Shown here: positions 24,054-34,900 of the stretch, one piece after another
Numbering within the stretch: position 1 is the stretch's first letter
Layout: every line of letters begins with the position of its first letter
Assembly: GCF_008831285.2 (NCBI RefSeq)
Contig: NC_045140.1
Location: forward strand, 2,459,528 to 2,523,527
DNA: 64,000 nucleotides
Reading direction: 5' to 3'
DNA from: Nymphaea colorata
Lineage: Eukaryota > Streptophyta > Magnoliopsida > Nymphaeales > Nymphaeaceae
Notes under the pieces: model-generated
Seen by the model: the letters and a program-made list of their open reading frames with translations, nothing else
What the model was told of the DNA's origin: nothing
The model's database searches: none
Position numbers and translations under genes: made by a program

Positions 24054-26383
24054 CTACCAATAGTCTTTGCAGGAGCACAAACCATTCTTGAAATGATGAA
24101 ACCTATTAGCATCCCTTAGTACAATTTCCCTTTGAACAAGTCTTGAGACAAACTTGAACCAAGCATGACAATCATTGCAAACTCTAAGATTTTTCATGAT
24201 CCTTAATGTGCTTCCATCAGCAGTACTGATCAACTCAAAAGCAACAGCAAGCTTCTCGCTGTGGTGACTCAACAGTTGTTCTTTCAACTCCTCCTCAAGA
24301 TCATGCAAGACTGAGCTAGTATCCGGTTGATAACCTAACTCCCTAACTTGACAGCAAAGCTTGCTGACCATTGCATAGATCTGCTCTCTCAGTGGATGAA
24401 ACGAATCTTGTACACCAAAAACATGCACTTTCTTCTTGATTTGAATCCAGCAACATCCTGGTTCTTTCTTTACCCCTCTGTCCTTCATTATCTTCCTAAT
24501 TTCAGCTGCCTCCTGCCATTCACCATACGAAGCATATACATTGGCAATTACTGCATATGCTCCACTATTCTCTGGCTCAATTGCTAGTAGTTTCTCTGCT
24601 GCCCTTCTAGCCAAATCCACATTGTTATGAATTCTACATGCCGAGAGGAGGGCACCCCGTACCACCACATCTGGTTCGACAGGCATACTTCTAATAAATT
24701 CATCAGCCTCTTTTAGCAAGCCAGCACGCCCAAAAGGATCAATCATGCATGCATAGTGACTCATCTGTGGCTCTATTGCATGCTTTTTATGCATCATCTG
24801 GAAATGGTGCCAACCTAGATCAACCAACCCTGCATGACTGCAGGCAGCCAGAACACCTATATAAGTAATATGATCAGGCTTTTTCCTTTGCTCCATCATC
24901 TCATCAAACAGCTCTATAGCCTCATTTCCTAGACCATGTTGTGCTTTGGCCATGATCATGCTTGTGTAAGACACTGCATCATGCACACCTGCATGCTTGA
25001 AAACATATTCAGCAGCAATCAAGCTTCCACATCGTGCATACATTGTTACAAGTGCATTTGAGACAGAAATTGTTAGCCTAATATCATTTCTAAGCACATG
25101 AGCATGCAACTGTTTGCCATAATCCAAAACTCCAGAGCTTGCACATACACTAAGCAAACAAGCAATAGTGTAGTCATTCGGTTCAATCCCCTCAAGAAAC
25201 ATAATGCAGAAGAGTGTCAGTGCATCATGATCTAGTCCATGTTGAGCATATCCGACAATCATTGCCGTCCACAATACCACATCCTTATCACTAACCGAAT
25301 CAAACACATCTCGAGCAAGCTGCAATTCACCAAATTTGATGTAGCCGTGCATAAGTGCAGTCAATGGAATTACATTAAGATCATGTGTCCCATCAGCAAT
25401 TTTACGAGCAATTTCTAGCCTACCTGACTTTGAGTACATTGCAATTAAGGCATTTCTAAGGGGACCATAAGAATCGAACAGAATTTTATGATATAGGCAT
25501 GCAGCTGCGTGCCTGTCTTCAAGAATTCAAGATTGGCACAAGCGGTAATAGTAATGGTTAATGTAAAACTATCAGCTCTAACATGATGGTTTTGCATCTG
25601 AACAAATAATTCCAGTGCCTGCAAGTCAAATCCTTGTTGATTGTACCCAGCAATTACTGAGTTCCATGAGACACAGTCTCGATCAGACATTGTTTCAAAC
25701 AGCTCTCTAGCTTGTTCAATCTGACCAGACTGCGCATACAAAGAAATCAAAGAATTCCATGACGAGATGCTCCTCACCCGCATACTGTTGAACACAGCTT
25801 GCGCAACTTCCTGGTCACCGCACTTGGCATACATGTTGAGAAGCGAATTAGCAACAGAGACATATGCACTCAGTCCAAACTTGGCCACACAGGAGTGCAC
25901 CTTCCTGCCAGTATCTAAATCACCAAGCGCAGCACAAGAAGCAAGGATGTTGGTGAACGTGAACTGGGTAGGGACCACACCCTCCCGTATCATCTCTAGC
26001 AAAAGCCCGATGGCATGTTCATGTAGGCCGGAAAGATTCATGCCTACAATCATGGCTGTCCATGAGATCGAGTCTCGTTCGGGCATCCCGTCGAACAATT
26101 TTCGTGCAACTCCAAGCTGCCCGCATTTGGCGTGCATGGAGATGACGGTATTCCACGAAGAGATATTCCGCTCAGGCATTTCGTCGAACAATCTGCGTGC
26201 ATCTTCAACAAGACCATTTTTGCCGTAAAAGTTGATCAGATTATTGCAGAGGAAGATGCCAACGCGAAGATTCAGTTTCACCAGCAGAGAATGGACGGAT
26301 TTCCCAGACTTCACGTCCCGGGTGTCGAGACAGGAGCGCATAAGAGAGACGTATCGGTCGACGGAGAACGAATCGATACGCAT
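24054..26383 (-). pseudogene. PLS-type pentatricopeptide repeat protein with DYW domain, broken by a 1-nt frameshift
   Basis: One intronless minus-strand coding unit. The first part, from the ATG at 26383, holds PLS-type PPR repeats (for example LFDEMPERNISSWNTVISMH, NSLLNMYAKCGD). At about 25475-25486 one nucleotide is missing: the frame runs into a stop at 25445 while the next frame continues with FDSYGPLRNALIAMYSKSGR to the end. The second part has more repeats, the E/E+ region and a C-terminal DYW domain with HSEKLA, CNDCH and the terminal CKDYW followed by TAG. Repaired length would be about 775 aa, close to the Arabidopsis At2g22070 type, which it resembles throughout. DYW proteins do C-to-U RNA editing in mitochondria or plastids. 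Unusual residues at conserved sites (R for W in VVVRGALLSACR; P for L in MIDPFGRAG) suggest decay, but a single assembly error cannot be excluded. An in-frame stop lies just upstream of the chosen ATG. Confidence 0.8.
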
Positions 26384-27244
26384 CGCGCCACCCGATTGGA
26401 TTCATGTTCGAGGCATCAGCGGGCATTTGGCATCGCGCCACCCGTTCCCTCCTGCTTGGATACGAGATTCATGGCTATCAAACATATTGTGGCGCTATAA
26501 GTTCGTGCAAATAAACTTCCATTGGTGAGTATCCTTGTCTCTTTATCTCATCCAGCCATACAAGGAAGCGAGTCCTAACTAAGAGAGAGCGCATCCAATA
26601 AATTTAGACAACATTTATTTTGATGATCAATAGATTACAGGGAAAGAAAAGCCAGTGTTGCGGAGCAATCATATACAGAGAGAGGATCCATGGTTGGATT
26701 TAAAGTTTTATATAAAAAATGCAATTCAAGATGTCTCATAGAAGTGATTTCATATATGTATGCAAAGTTAACTAAGTTTTTTTTTTTTTTCTTGGATTAA
26801 AGGGAAAGAGAAAGAAAACGGGAAACCATTAATTGATGTTGGAGAAGAAAGTGGAGGTGTTGATGGCCTTGATCATTGGACATAGACACTGATGAGACAC
26901 AAGATTGATATTAAAAAAATGGTATTTAAAATGGAACATGAATATTGTCATTAATTTTTTCCGTTGATAGCATCCATAGGGTTCTCCTTTTCTTTTTTCT
27001 TTTTTTTACTGAAGTATCTTCAATTATGAAGTTTGTAATGTTTTTGACTTGGATGGTGCATTTCACAGCTCAAGTTTTTCTTTTTTGTGTTTGCAGATAT
27101 TATTTATTTAGTCATAGACAGATTAAATGTTTATTAACTTTTTTTAAAAAATAATTTGAGTGAAAAGGTGTGCGTGTTTTGCTTTGAAGCCTATGCCTTG
27201 CCTCAAGGACGTTCTTTCCGCTTTCGACAACATTGAATGGTATC

Positions 27245-27249
<5 letters not shown>

Positions 27250-27300
<51 letters not shown>
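27250..27300. repeat. (AT)n microsatellite
   Basis: About 25 AT units; no coding role. Confidence 0.95.
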
Positions 27301-27304
<4 letters not shown>

Positions 27305-27459
27305 TTAAGTTTAATATTTTATATATATGCTTTAATCATTTGTATCTCAACCTTGCTTAATTTCGCCAAGCTGGATATCTTTTAAAACCTTAATAACGAA
27401 TAGTGCAGAGTAACTCTCTTGTGTATTATTAGATTTTAAGAAACAAAGAAAAAAGAATG

Positions 27460-27460
27460 A

Positions 27461-27518
<58 letters not shown>
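27460..27518. repeat. (AT)n(AG)n compound microsatellite
   Basis: An AT tract passing directly into an AG tract. Confidence 0.95.
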
Positions 27519-27523
<5 letters not shown>

Positions 27524-28562
27524 TCCTATAAACCCTCGGTCAACATGTGAATGTCGACCACATATAATTCGCCAAAATGCATTTGTGATCGAATTACTAT
27601 ATGTTGGTTTTCTAAATAGATTTACTTAAATACGACACAATTGGATAAAGAAACCCTGATCTAAATATCATGTTCAGCCCACTTACAACTCGACCCGACC
27701 CGACCCGACCCGATTAGATGGGCTGTGTCCTTCAAGAGATGGGTCCCACGTCGGTGTGGGAGGATCAGAAATTGGTGGCAGGGCGGTGGGGGCCACGCTC
27801 GCTTCGTACTCCGTAATAAAATAAAAGGACCCAAAGGAGAAAGGGGCATTGCCCCTTACTTAGGGGTACCCTACGCCTGGGGAACCCCAAAAATAGTCCG
27901 TAGGGGTAAAATCGGCATTATGTTTTAAATTCCGAAAGCCAGTCCATCTTCTTTTTCTTAATCATGGTGCCTGCTGTGAAAGGGGATCGACTTTCCTTCC
28001 AAATTTTTCTTATTTTGCTCTGTACTCAAATTTTTTCTTGAAAATAATTTTCCAAAAAAACTTATTTCAGAACATTAAAAGAAGTCTGAGGACTTAACTC
28101 AAGATTTCACGACCTTAAATTTTAAGATCTTTTTTTTTTTTTTTTTTTAGAATTTCTGTATAGATGGTTCTCAAGTTAGATCTTCTTTTTCTTTTCGCAA
28201 TAAAAAAACACAGGGATTCAAAAGTATATGGAAGATATAAAGTTTATTATCTTGAAATCTACAATTAGTTCTAAGGTCTGCACTTTCCCATAAAGTTGCT
28301 GCTCTATCTAGATTTAGCACTTTGTTCATAAGATTAAATGGTTGAAATTAAGATATAAGAGTAATCAAACGCCTTCATATATATTTGCGATTGGGATAAG
28401 AACAAACCAAGTACAAGCATAAATGGCGAAATAATTCTTACCAGATTCAACTAATTTCAATAGAATAAAATTGGTCAAAATCCTTATATCCAATTGGGTT
28501 TATGTAAGGGGTCTTTGGACTAACTATTTTAAGTAGATTCATAAATGTTATATTGTTCTAAA

Positions 28563-28763
28563 TGGGCATTTGATATACTCAGAATCATGGAGTTTTTATA
28601 ATCAAAATGATTAATTTTTAAGAAATTATAATTATTAAACAAATGAAGCATTTTGGTGTTCAGAATTAGGAAACTGAAACTTGGAATTTTGATTTCATTC
28701 GGTATGAGGAAGAATTATGATTTTAAAATTTTGAATCAAAATTTCAAATCATCAAACACCCCA
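28563..28763. mobile_element. MITE-like foldback, about 200 bp
   Basis: The left end is TGGGCATTTGATATACTCAG; the reverse complement of the right end is TGGGGTGTTTGATGATTTGA. The interior is very AT-rich and continues to fold back imperfectly (TTTTAAAATTTTGAATC against its partner). Short length, terminal inverted repeats and lack of coding capacity fit a MITE; no target-site duplication was confirmed. Confidence 0.4.
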
Positions 28764-29483
28764 TAAATTTACTTAAATTTTTAGGGCAGATTCATGTAAC
28801 AATAACAAACTATTAATGTTATCAAGATTCAAACGACTCTTTACGGATCTAATACTTATTAGATTCATCTTATTTGCAACTACAAAGATTAGTAGAAATG
28901 AGGGGCAAGAAGAAGAGAAAAGACTTGTTGTTAGCAACTACCAGCAATATGCCTTTGTTTTGGATGGACTTGGTGTTAGCAACATTAGGTGATCTAGAAC
29001 AGCTCTTTGCATGTCTTAGGTCATAGGTCAAGCAAAAATTGTACCAAAAAGTTAAGGCATTTTCATGGAACTTTAAAAATTGTACAAAAAGTTTTCTTCA
29101 ATTTTTGAAGCAGGTATGTAAAACAATAACATTCTATTGCTATTGTCAAACAGCTTATTTGGGTGTGTTTGGCAAGCAAGAACACTAGCATAGTGCTCAA
29201 TGAAACTATTTAAAAATATTAGAAAAAAATCATGAAATACTAGAACACCGTGTTCTATAAAATTACACATTTATTAAACACCGTGTAAGTATTGTTTATG
29301 CTCTTAGATTACAAAGAACAAAAACTCGGCTTTAAGAAAACCGGGTTTGTTTTGCTTATCAGCAAAAAAAAAACAAAAAACAAAAACAAATGCAAGTTAT
29401 GTCCAAAATCAAGGGTTTGTTTAGGTGACGCTCCTACCAACCCAATTTTGACAAAGCCATCTTTTGAAAGACGACACGATTCT

Positions 29484-29910
29484 TAGGGGTTGTTTGGGTG
29501 ACACTCCAAATCAGGTTTAAAGAATTGGATTTGAAGAAAACTCAGTTTTGAAAAAACCTGGTTTTGTAAAAAGAAGGGTAAACCCCTTTTAAGTTATTTA
29601 GCGGTTAGGTTTTGGCGTAGCTTAGCTGGTTGGATTAGGGGAGGCAGTTCTATAATTCGATTCTAGTCTAAGGTGGTAGGGCACGACATCCAAGTTAAAC
29701 AGTGCACTGTTGCTATTGCTGACACTTATGCAATTTAAGACCCTGAAGACAGGAGGAATGGGGGGCGCTTTGGGCCTCGCTTTGGACATCTCGCTCACTC
29801 AAACAACAAAACGAAGTTTCTAAAATTCATTAAAAAGTTGTTGGTTTTCATAAAACTTAGTATTTACAAAACTGAATTAATTGAGGGTGTCATCCAAAAT
29901 GCTCCCTTAA
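29484..29910. mobile_element. Inner MITE-like inverted-repeat element
   Basis: The left end is TTAGGGGTTGTTTGGGTGAC; the right end in reverse complement is TAAGGGAGCATTTTGGATGA followed by CACCC. Both read toward GGxTGACACxCC, about 25 bp of imperfect terminal inverted repeat. It sits within the outer pair, which suggests one element landing in a relative. Confidence 0.4.
29610..29790 (+). mobile_element. tRNA-derived SINE-like element
   Basis: TAGCTTAGCTGG at 29618-29629 resembles an RNA polymerase III A box, and TAATTCGATTCT at 29653-29664 resembles a B box, spaced about 25-35 bases as in plant tRNA-derived SINEs. There is no cloverleaf closing as in a working tRNA gene. The 3' limit is a guess. 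Confidence 0.4.
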
Positions 29911-30544
29911 ATTTTTCATGACTTGTCACCTAAACACACAGTCCCCTGATTTTTTTTAAAAAAAAAAGTTTTTATGAAACCTGGTTTTTACAAAACGACA
30001 TTGTTGCATGTTATCATTTCATACGCGACTTGAGTTTTCAAAAACACCGAGTTAATTTACCCAAAACCGTGATATGAATCCAGGTTTGAACGGCAAAAGG
30101 CACGATTTTTCAAGTTTTTTTTTGTTGCTGCGAATTTAAAATTTCACATTTCCACTCAATGACAGATGAGCCGGTTGGAATCATCTGCGTCAGTAAAATC
30201 TACATCTCAAATTTAGTCTTTGTGTGGCCCCAACCATATTTTACTTCTCAACGTGGATGGGCACACGTGGCCAGCTTAAACCTAGCTCATCATCATAAGT
30301 AGGGTAGGTTCGGCCAAGACTATTGAGGTCACCAGCCTAGTCTGATACTAGCCCGTGTTCGTATGCTCAAGGTTGAGCAAACAGTCTTTGTGGAAAAAAC
30401 AGAATATAATAAGTGAAAATTCACTCTCTCTTTTTGTAAAGAATCTAAATAGGTGACACCAAAAAAAAAAAAAAAAAAAGTTCTACCTCAAAAAAGTGTA
30501 AAAGTGAAATACTGTCGTGATTTTGTCTCATAACTTGCCTTTGT

Positions 30545-30564
30545 CCCAATCTATTAGCAGTTCA

Positions 30565-30608
<44 letters not shown>

Positions 30609-30631
30609 AATCTATTAGCAGTTCACTTATA
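30545..30631. repeat. (AT)n tract flanked by a 26-bp direct repeat
   Basis: CCCAATCTATTAGCAGTTCA and the following CTTATA occur identically at 30545-30570 and 30606-30631, on either side of a pure TA tract. This looks like slippage or a repaired break that duplicated the flank. Confidence 0.9.
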
Positions 30632-30788
30632 GATATATATAGACAATATATAATAATCTAGTGTGTTTATAAATATGAGTTCAGCATAAATTATGCTTAA
30701 TGTAAATTGCTTTTAAGGAAGACATTGATTTTTATACCATTAAAAGCTCTTCATTTTGACAGTTATAGAAACATGTTACACTAAATTA

Positions 30789-30810
30789 CTCTCTCTCTCT
30801 CTCTCTCTTT

Positions 30811-30856
<46 letters not shown>
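30789..30856. repeat. (CT)n and (AT)n compound microsatellite
   Basis: A CT tract, a short interruption, then an AT tract that ends just before the foldback element at 30868. Confidence 0.9.
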
Positions 30857-30858
<2 letters not shown>

Positions 30859-30867
30859 AACATTTAC

Positions 30868-31072
30868 CCTTAGATGCAAGACCTGTGAGAAATTATTTTG
30901 GTCCTTTATTTTTCTAAGGTGGAAGGCTGTGAAAAAATCAAAGAGAAAAATTTGTTAATAATTCTAGCTGACTAAAAATAATTTGTTTCCTCTTATCATT
31001 CATTTCTTCTAGTCTTCCACCTTGGAAAGATTAATTATCAAGATGATTCCTTGTGAGTTTTATGCCTTAGGG
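30868..31072. mobile_element. MITE-like long foldback, about 205 bp
   Basis: The left arm begins CCCTTAGATGCAAGACC and contains CTAAGGTGGAAG; the right arm in reverse complement begins CCCTAAGGCATAAAACT and contains CCAAGGTGGAAG. About 59 bases of each arm pair with many mismatches, and the inner sequence continues to pair imperfectly. No ORF. It could form a single long hairpin RNA if transcribed. Confidence 0.6.
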
Positions 31073-31687
31073 TCATATACCCCTCAATATAAGAAATTGA
31101 GAGGTACCACATTCCTGTAAGGTGATAGACTTGTCTGGAATCATATTAGTCATCCATCTTTTCAAGATGGACAGTTAAGAAAAATAAAAATAAAAAGTTG
31201 TTAATTAATACTTTTATATTTAATAATAACATGGGAGAAATTCAAACTTTTAGTTGCACTTTTCAACTGTGGTCAATTGGTGTAGGTAAGCACATCATGT
31301 CTGTTGATCCAGCCTTCAAAAAAGTGTCAAAATCTTTGAATATGGTTAACAAAAGTATAATATTTAACTTGAGTGTAAGAAAGTAGGGGACAAGCCCTAG
31401 CAGTGACCCGGGTCAAGATATTTGACTTAAACATTAAGCGACTAGAAGGTAAGGCTTGGATATATACAAGAGTCGCAAAAGTCACAAAGTTGTTGAGCCA
31501 TACAAGAGCGATTCATTTACGCTATCATGATGAGTATAATGACAACTCTAGTAGTTAAGCGACTCAATCAACACACAGGCCGAATTTTTGTATATGTTTA
31601 GTGAGTTTGAAGATAGACATGCATCAAAAAATGTATCCTATCAATATATTAAAATTAGTACTGGTTGGCCTGGTCGGCTGGTGAGAG

Positions 31688-31806
31688 TCTGGTTGTCAGT
31701 TCAATTTTCAATGGGCGTTAGTTTTTTGGATTGCAAACGATGGATAGAATCTGGTTGTCAGTTCAATTTTCATGGGCGTTACTTTTTTGGATTGCAAACG
31801 ATGGAT
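31688..31806. repeat. 62-bp tandem duplication
   Basis: Two near-identical units starting at 31688 and 31750, each with TCTGGTTGTCAGTTCAATTT and TTTTTTGGATTGCAAACGAT. It directly precedes the 305-bp array. Confidence 0.9.
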
Positions 31807-31819
31807 TTGTCATACTCTT

Positions 31820-33150
31820 AGTTGACGGATGTCCCTCTTCTCACCCACATTTCAAAGATTCTGGAAACGAGAAAGAGGGTGGTTTCGACTTCTCGTCGAA
31901 TTGCTAAATATTGAATAACATGTCTAGTTTCATTCAAGTTAGGTGAGATTAAACTTGTGTGAAGCATACGTTTGACGCGCTTAGCACTTTTTATTGCACT
32001 TGGAATGACCAATTTAGATTACATTCCGAGCAAGAGTTGGGCCACTTGGCTTTAAGTTGAAATATTGTATTGTACTTGGACTAATAGCATCACTGATACC
32101 TTAATTTCAATAGTCCAGTTGGATGCATTACACTCTAATTGACGGGAGTCTTGCTCTTTACCCAGATCCCAAGGATTACGGAAACGATGAAAGGGATGCT
32201 TTTGACCACCCAAACAATGAATAACATGTCCAGTTTCACTCAAATTAGGTGGGATTGAATTTGTGTGAAGCATCTGTTTGACGCTTGGCACTTTTTATTG
32301 TACTTTGAACGACCAATTTAGATTAATTTCCGAGCAAGATTTGAGCCATTTGGATTTAAATTGGATTTATTGTACTTGGACTAATAGCATCACTGATAGC
32401 TTATTTTCGACAGTGTAGTTGGATGTGTCAGACTTTAGTTGACGAGTGTCCCGCTTTCCACGCAAATCCCAAAGATTTTGGAAACGAAGAAAGTCGTGGT
32501 TTCGACCTCTTGTCGAATTGTCAATATTGCATAACATGTCTAGTTTCATTCAAGTTAGGTGGGATTAAACTTTTGTGAAGAATCCCTTTGATGTTTGACA
32601 CTTTTTATTGCACTTCAAATGACCAATTAGATTAGATTCTCAGAGAGTTTTGGGTCATTTGGCTTTAAATTTGATTGTATTATAGTTGGACTAATAGCAT
32701 AGCTTAATTTCGACAATCTAGTTGGATGTTTTGCACTGTAGTTGACAGGTATCCTGCTTCCCACTCAAACCCCAAGGATTCTGGAAATGATGAAAGGGGA
32801 TGCTTTTAATTGCTCCTTGAATTGCCAAATATTGAATAACATGTCTAGTTTCATTGAAGTTAAGTGATATTGAACTTGTGTGAAGCATCTGTTTGACGCT
32901 TGGCACTTTTTATTGCACTTCGAATGACCAGTTTAGATTAAATTATGGACAAGATTTGGGCCATTCGGCTTTAAATTGGATTGTTTTGTACTTAGACTAA
33001 TAGCATTATTGATAGCTTAATTTCGACAATCTAGTTGCATGTGTTACACTCTAGTTGACGAGTGTCCTAATTTCCACGCAAATCCTCGAAAACGAAAGGT
33101 TGGTTCTGACTTCCCCTTAAATTGCTAAAGACTGAATAACATGTCTAGTT
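31820..33150. repeat. About 305-bp tandem array, 4 to 5 diverged copies
   Basis: The landmark ATAACATGTCTAGTTTCATT, with variants, recurs at 31915, 32221, 32531, 32836 and 33136, that is every 300-310 bases. Each unit also carries TTGACG-AGTGTCC, a GGAAACGA segment, CACTTTTTATTGCACTT and GGACTAATAGCAT. Copies are clearly diverged, with small indels. Frames across it are short and not conserved, so it is satellite-like rather than coding. Confidence 0.85.
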
Positions 33151-33535
33151 TTCGTCGTATCACGTCATATGAGCGACTATTTTTTGGACCTAAAAATAGT
33201 TGGTTCTCTCTCTTCCCCCCTCTCTCAATCATATTAGAGTCAAATAAATCCTACAATCTAACCTTTAGCACCATTGGTACGACAAACATCTAACCTAAGA
33301 GGTCCCCAAGGCTTGGGGTCTGACTTGTAGATCCCTGCTGATCTCAAATCCGCATTAGACAAAATCCACCGTAGAAGCAAACAGTGGATGTCATATACGA
33401 TGATTTGATTTGATATGTTTTGGTATGTGCATTAAATTACAAAAACCATGTACATGTGGTGGGAGAGAAAAAACTAAGTACAAATGTATGGTTTCAAAAG
33501 CATTGTCACAGAAAATGCGTTTTATTCGGAAAAAA

Positions 33536-33605
33536 ACGTGAAAAAACAAGTCAATCACATAAAACTTGAAAAACAAGTCAGTCTTATAAAACGTGAAAAA
33601 ACATG
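33536..33605. repeat. 27-28-bp short tandem repeat
   Basis: Units ACGTGAAAAAACAAGTCA, ACTTGAAAAACAAGTCAG and ACGTGAAAAAACATG start at 33536, 33564 and 33591. A-rich and non-coding. Confidence 0.7.
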
Positions 33606-34694
33606 TTTTTTTTAATGCTAAAAAATAAAAAACGTGAAAAAATGCATATATAATATGTGTTTTTTCACTCTTTTTCCATATATTTATTAGTTTTTATTTT
33701 TTATAAATTTTAGGATTTATTAAATGTTTAAAATTTTTTAAAAATTCAACAAGATTTTCTCAAGATATTCCTGAGATGTACAAGTTTGTTGTATTATACC
33801 AAAAAAATTACTCTTACACATTTTTTGTGACAATGGTTTTAAGATCTCTGTATCTATGTTAGCCAGCATCTTAGATGAGAGATTGCTATTAATTATCAAA
33901 CATAGCTTAAAGTTTGAGATTCATGAGGATCTGAAATGGATCTCAAATCCATGTTACATTATAAAAAATGTGGATTTGAAGTCCGACTAAATGGAGGGTG
34001 GTTAGACCTCAAAACTAAGGACCTCATATCCGTAGTAATCAAATCAAATGCAACCTAATTCGATAGCCATTGAAAAATATTTGAAAAAAAAAAAATCTCC
34101 CCCCTTGAAATAAACAAAAAAAAAGTCAAGCCTTAATAGGCTCCGATTATTGTTGTTGTAAAGGGGGAAGTGAATCCGTATGCACGAAGATTCGTGGTGT
34201 ATCGGTGAGAGGATCAACTAACTAACAAAAATATTATAATTCGGTCAATGTTTCTATTTATAATTAATTAAATATTTAGACAGTGTGGTCGCACTGGCAC
34301 GAATTCGCTGCTCCCCATAGGCCTCCATCCCCTACACTGCACGAGCACAGGAAATTTTACACGTGGCAACACCCCACTTGCCTTAAATAAATTTTCTTTA
34401 ATGTGCAGGGTAAAACAAAAAAAAAGATACTTAAATATGGGGGGAGAAAGAGAGAAGACAAGCATGAGTGCCTTCCAGGAGGCTTCTTGTCGTGAATTAA
34501 TGGCTGCTATGTGTGTGTGAGAGAGAAAGAGACAAAGAGGAGAGAGAGAGAGAGAAGTATAATTCACCCCTAAAAAAAATGATAGAGTCAATGCAATTTC
34601 ATTTTGATGTCGTGTTCTATCTTCCCTATAAAGTAGTAACACTCCCGAGAGTTGATATAGACGCAGCTTTGTGAGACGATAAGTATTTAGAAAA

Positions 34695-34900
34695 AAAATG
34701 GATGATGAGTTTGCTAAACAGCAAGAATACTCTATGTGAGTGTCTCATAAATCTATCGCCTATCGTATCTTTTGGATAGATTCACGAGACACTTGTTCTT
34801 GTATATCCACCCTATATTTTAGGTAGATTTATGAGACACTTGTTTTCGTATTTCACTAATCTGCTTTAATACGTAAGGCGGATTAATGAAACAAACACAA
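34695..34900. mobile_element. MITE-like dispersed element
   Basis: The sequence from GTTTGCTAAACAGCAAGAAT into TATGTGAGTGTCTCATAAAT is the reverse complement of a motif found twice near 56970-57070 (GACACTCACATAG then TGCCAAACA). The core here contains repeated ATGAGACACTTGTT words. It is a small non-coding dispersed element, limits approximate. Confidence 0.4.

Larger units (their letters stand above)
26384..28560. other. Intergenic region with microsatellites, no gene recognised
   Basis: Upstream flank of the PPR unit. The 15-mer GCATCGCGCCACCCG occurs twice near 26382 and 26432. Beyond it are AT-rich sequence, dinucleotide tracts, and a short GACCC tandem near 27690-27715. No open frame has family resemblance. 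Confidence 0.5.
29411..29946. mobile_element. Outer MITE-like inverted-repeat element containing nested insertions
   Basis: The left end reads AAGGGTTTGTTTAGGTGACG; the right end read in reverse complement begins AGGGGACTGTGTGTTTAGGT and continues GACA. The shared GTTTAGGTGAC core marks a pair of terminal inverted repeats about 535 bp apart. A second similar pair lies inside it at 29484-29910, and a SINE-like unit lies inside that. No transposase is present. Confidence 0.4.

Noticed and set aside
29618..29690. tRNA gene
   Set aside because: A- and B-box-like motifs are present but no acceptor-stem pairing or anticodon arm can be drawn; SINE relic is the better reading.
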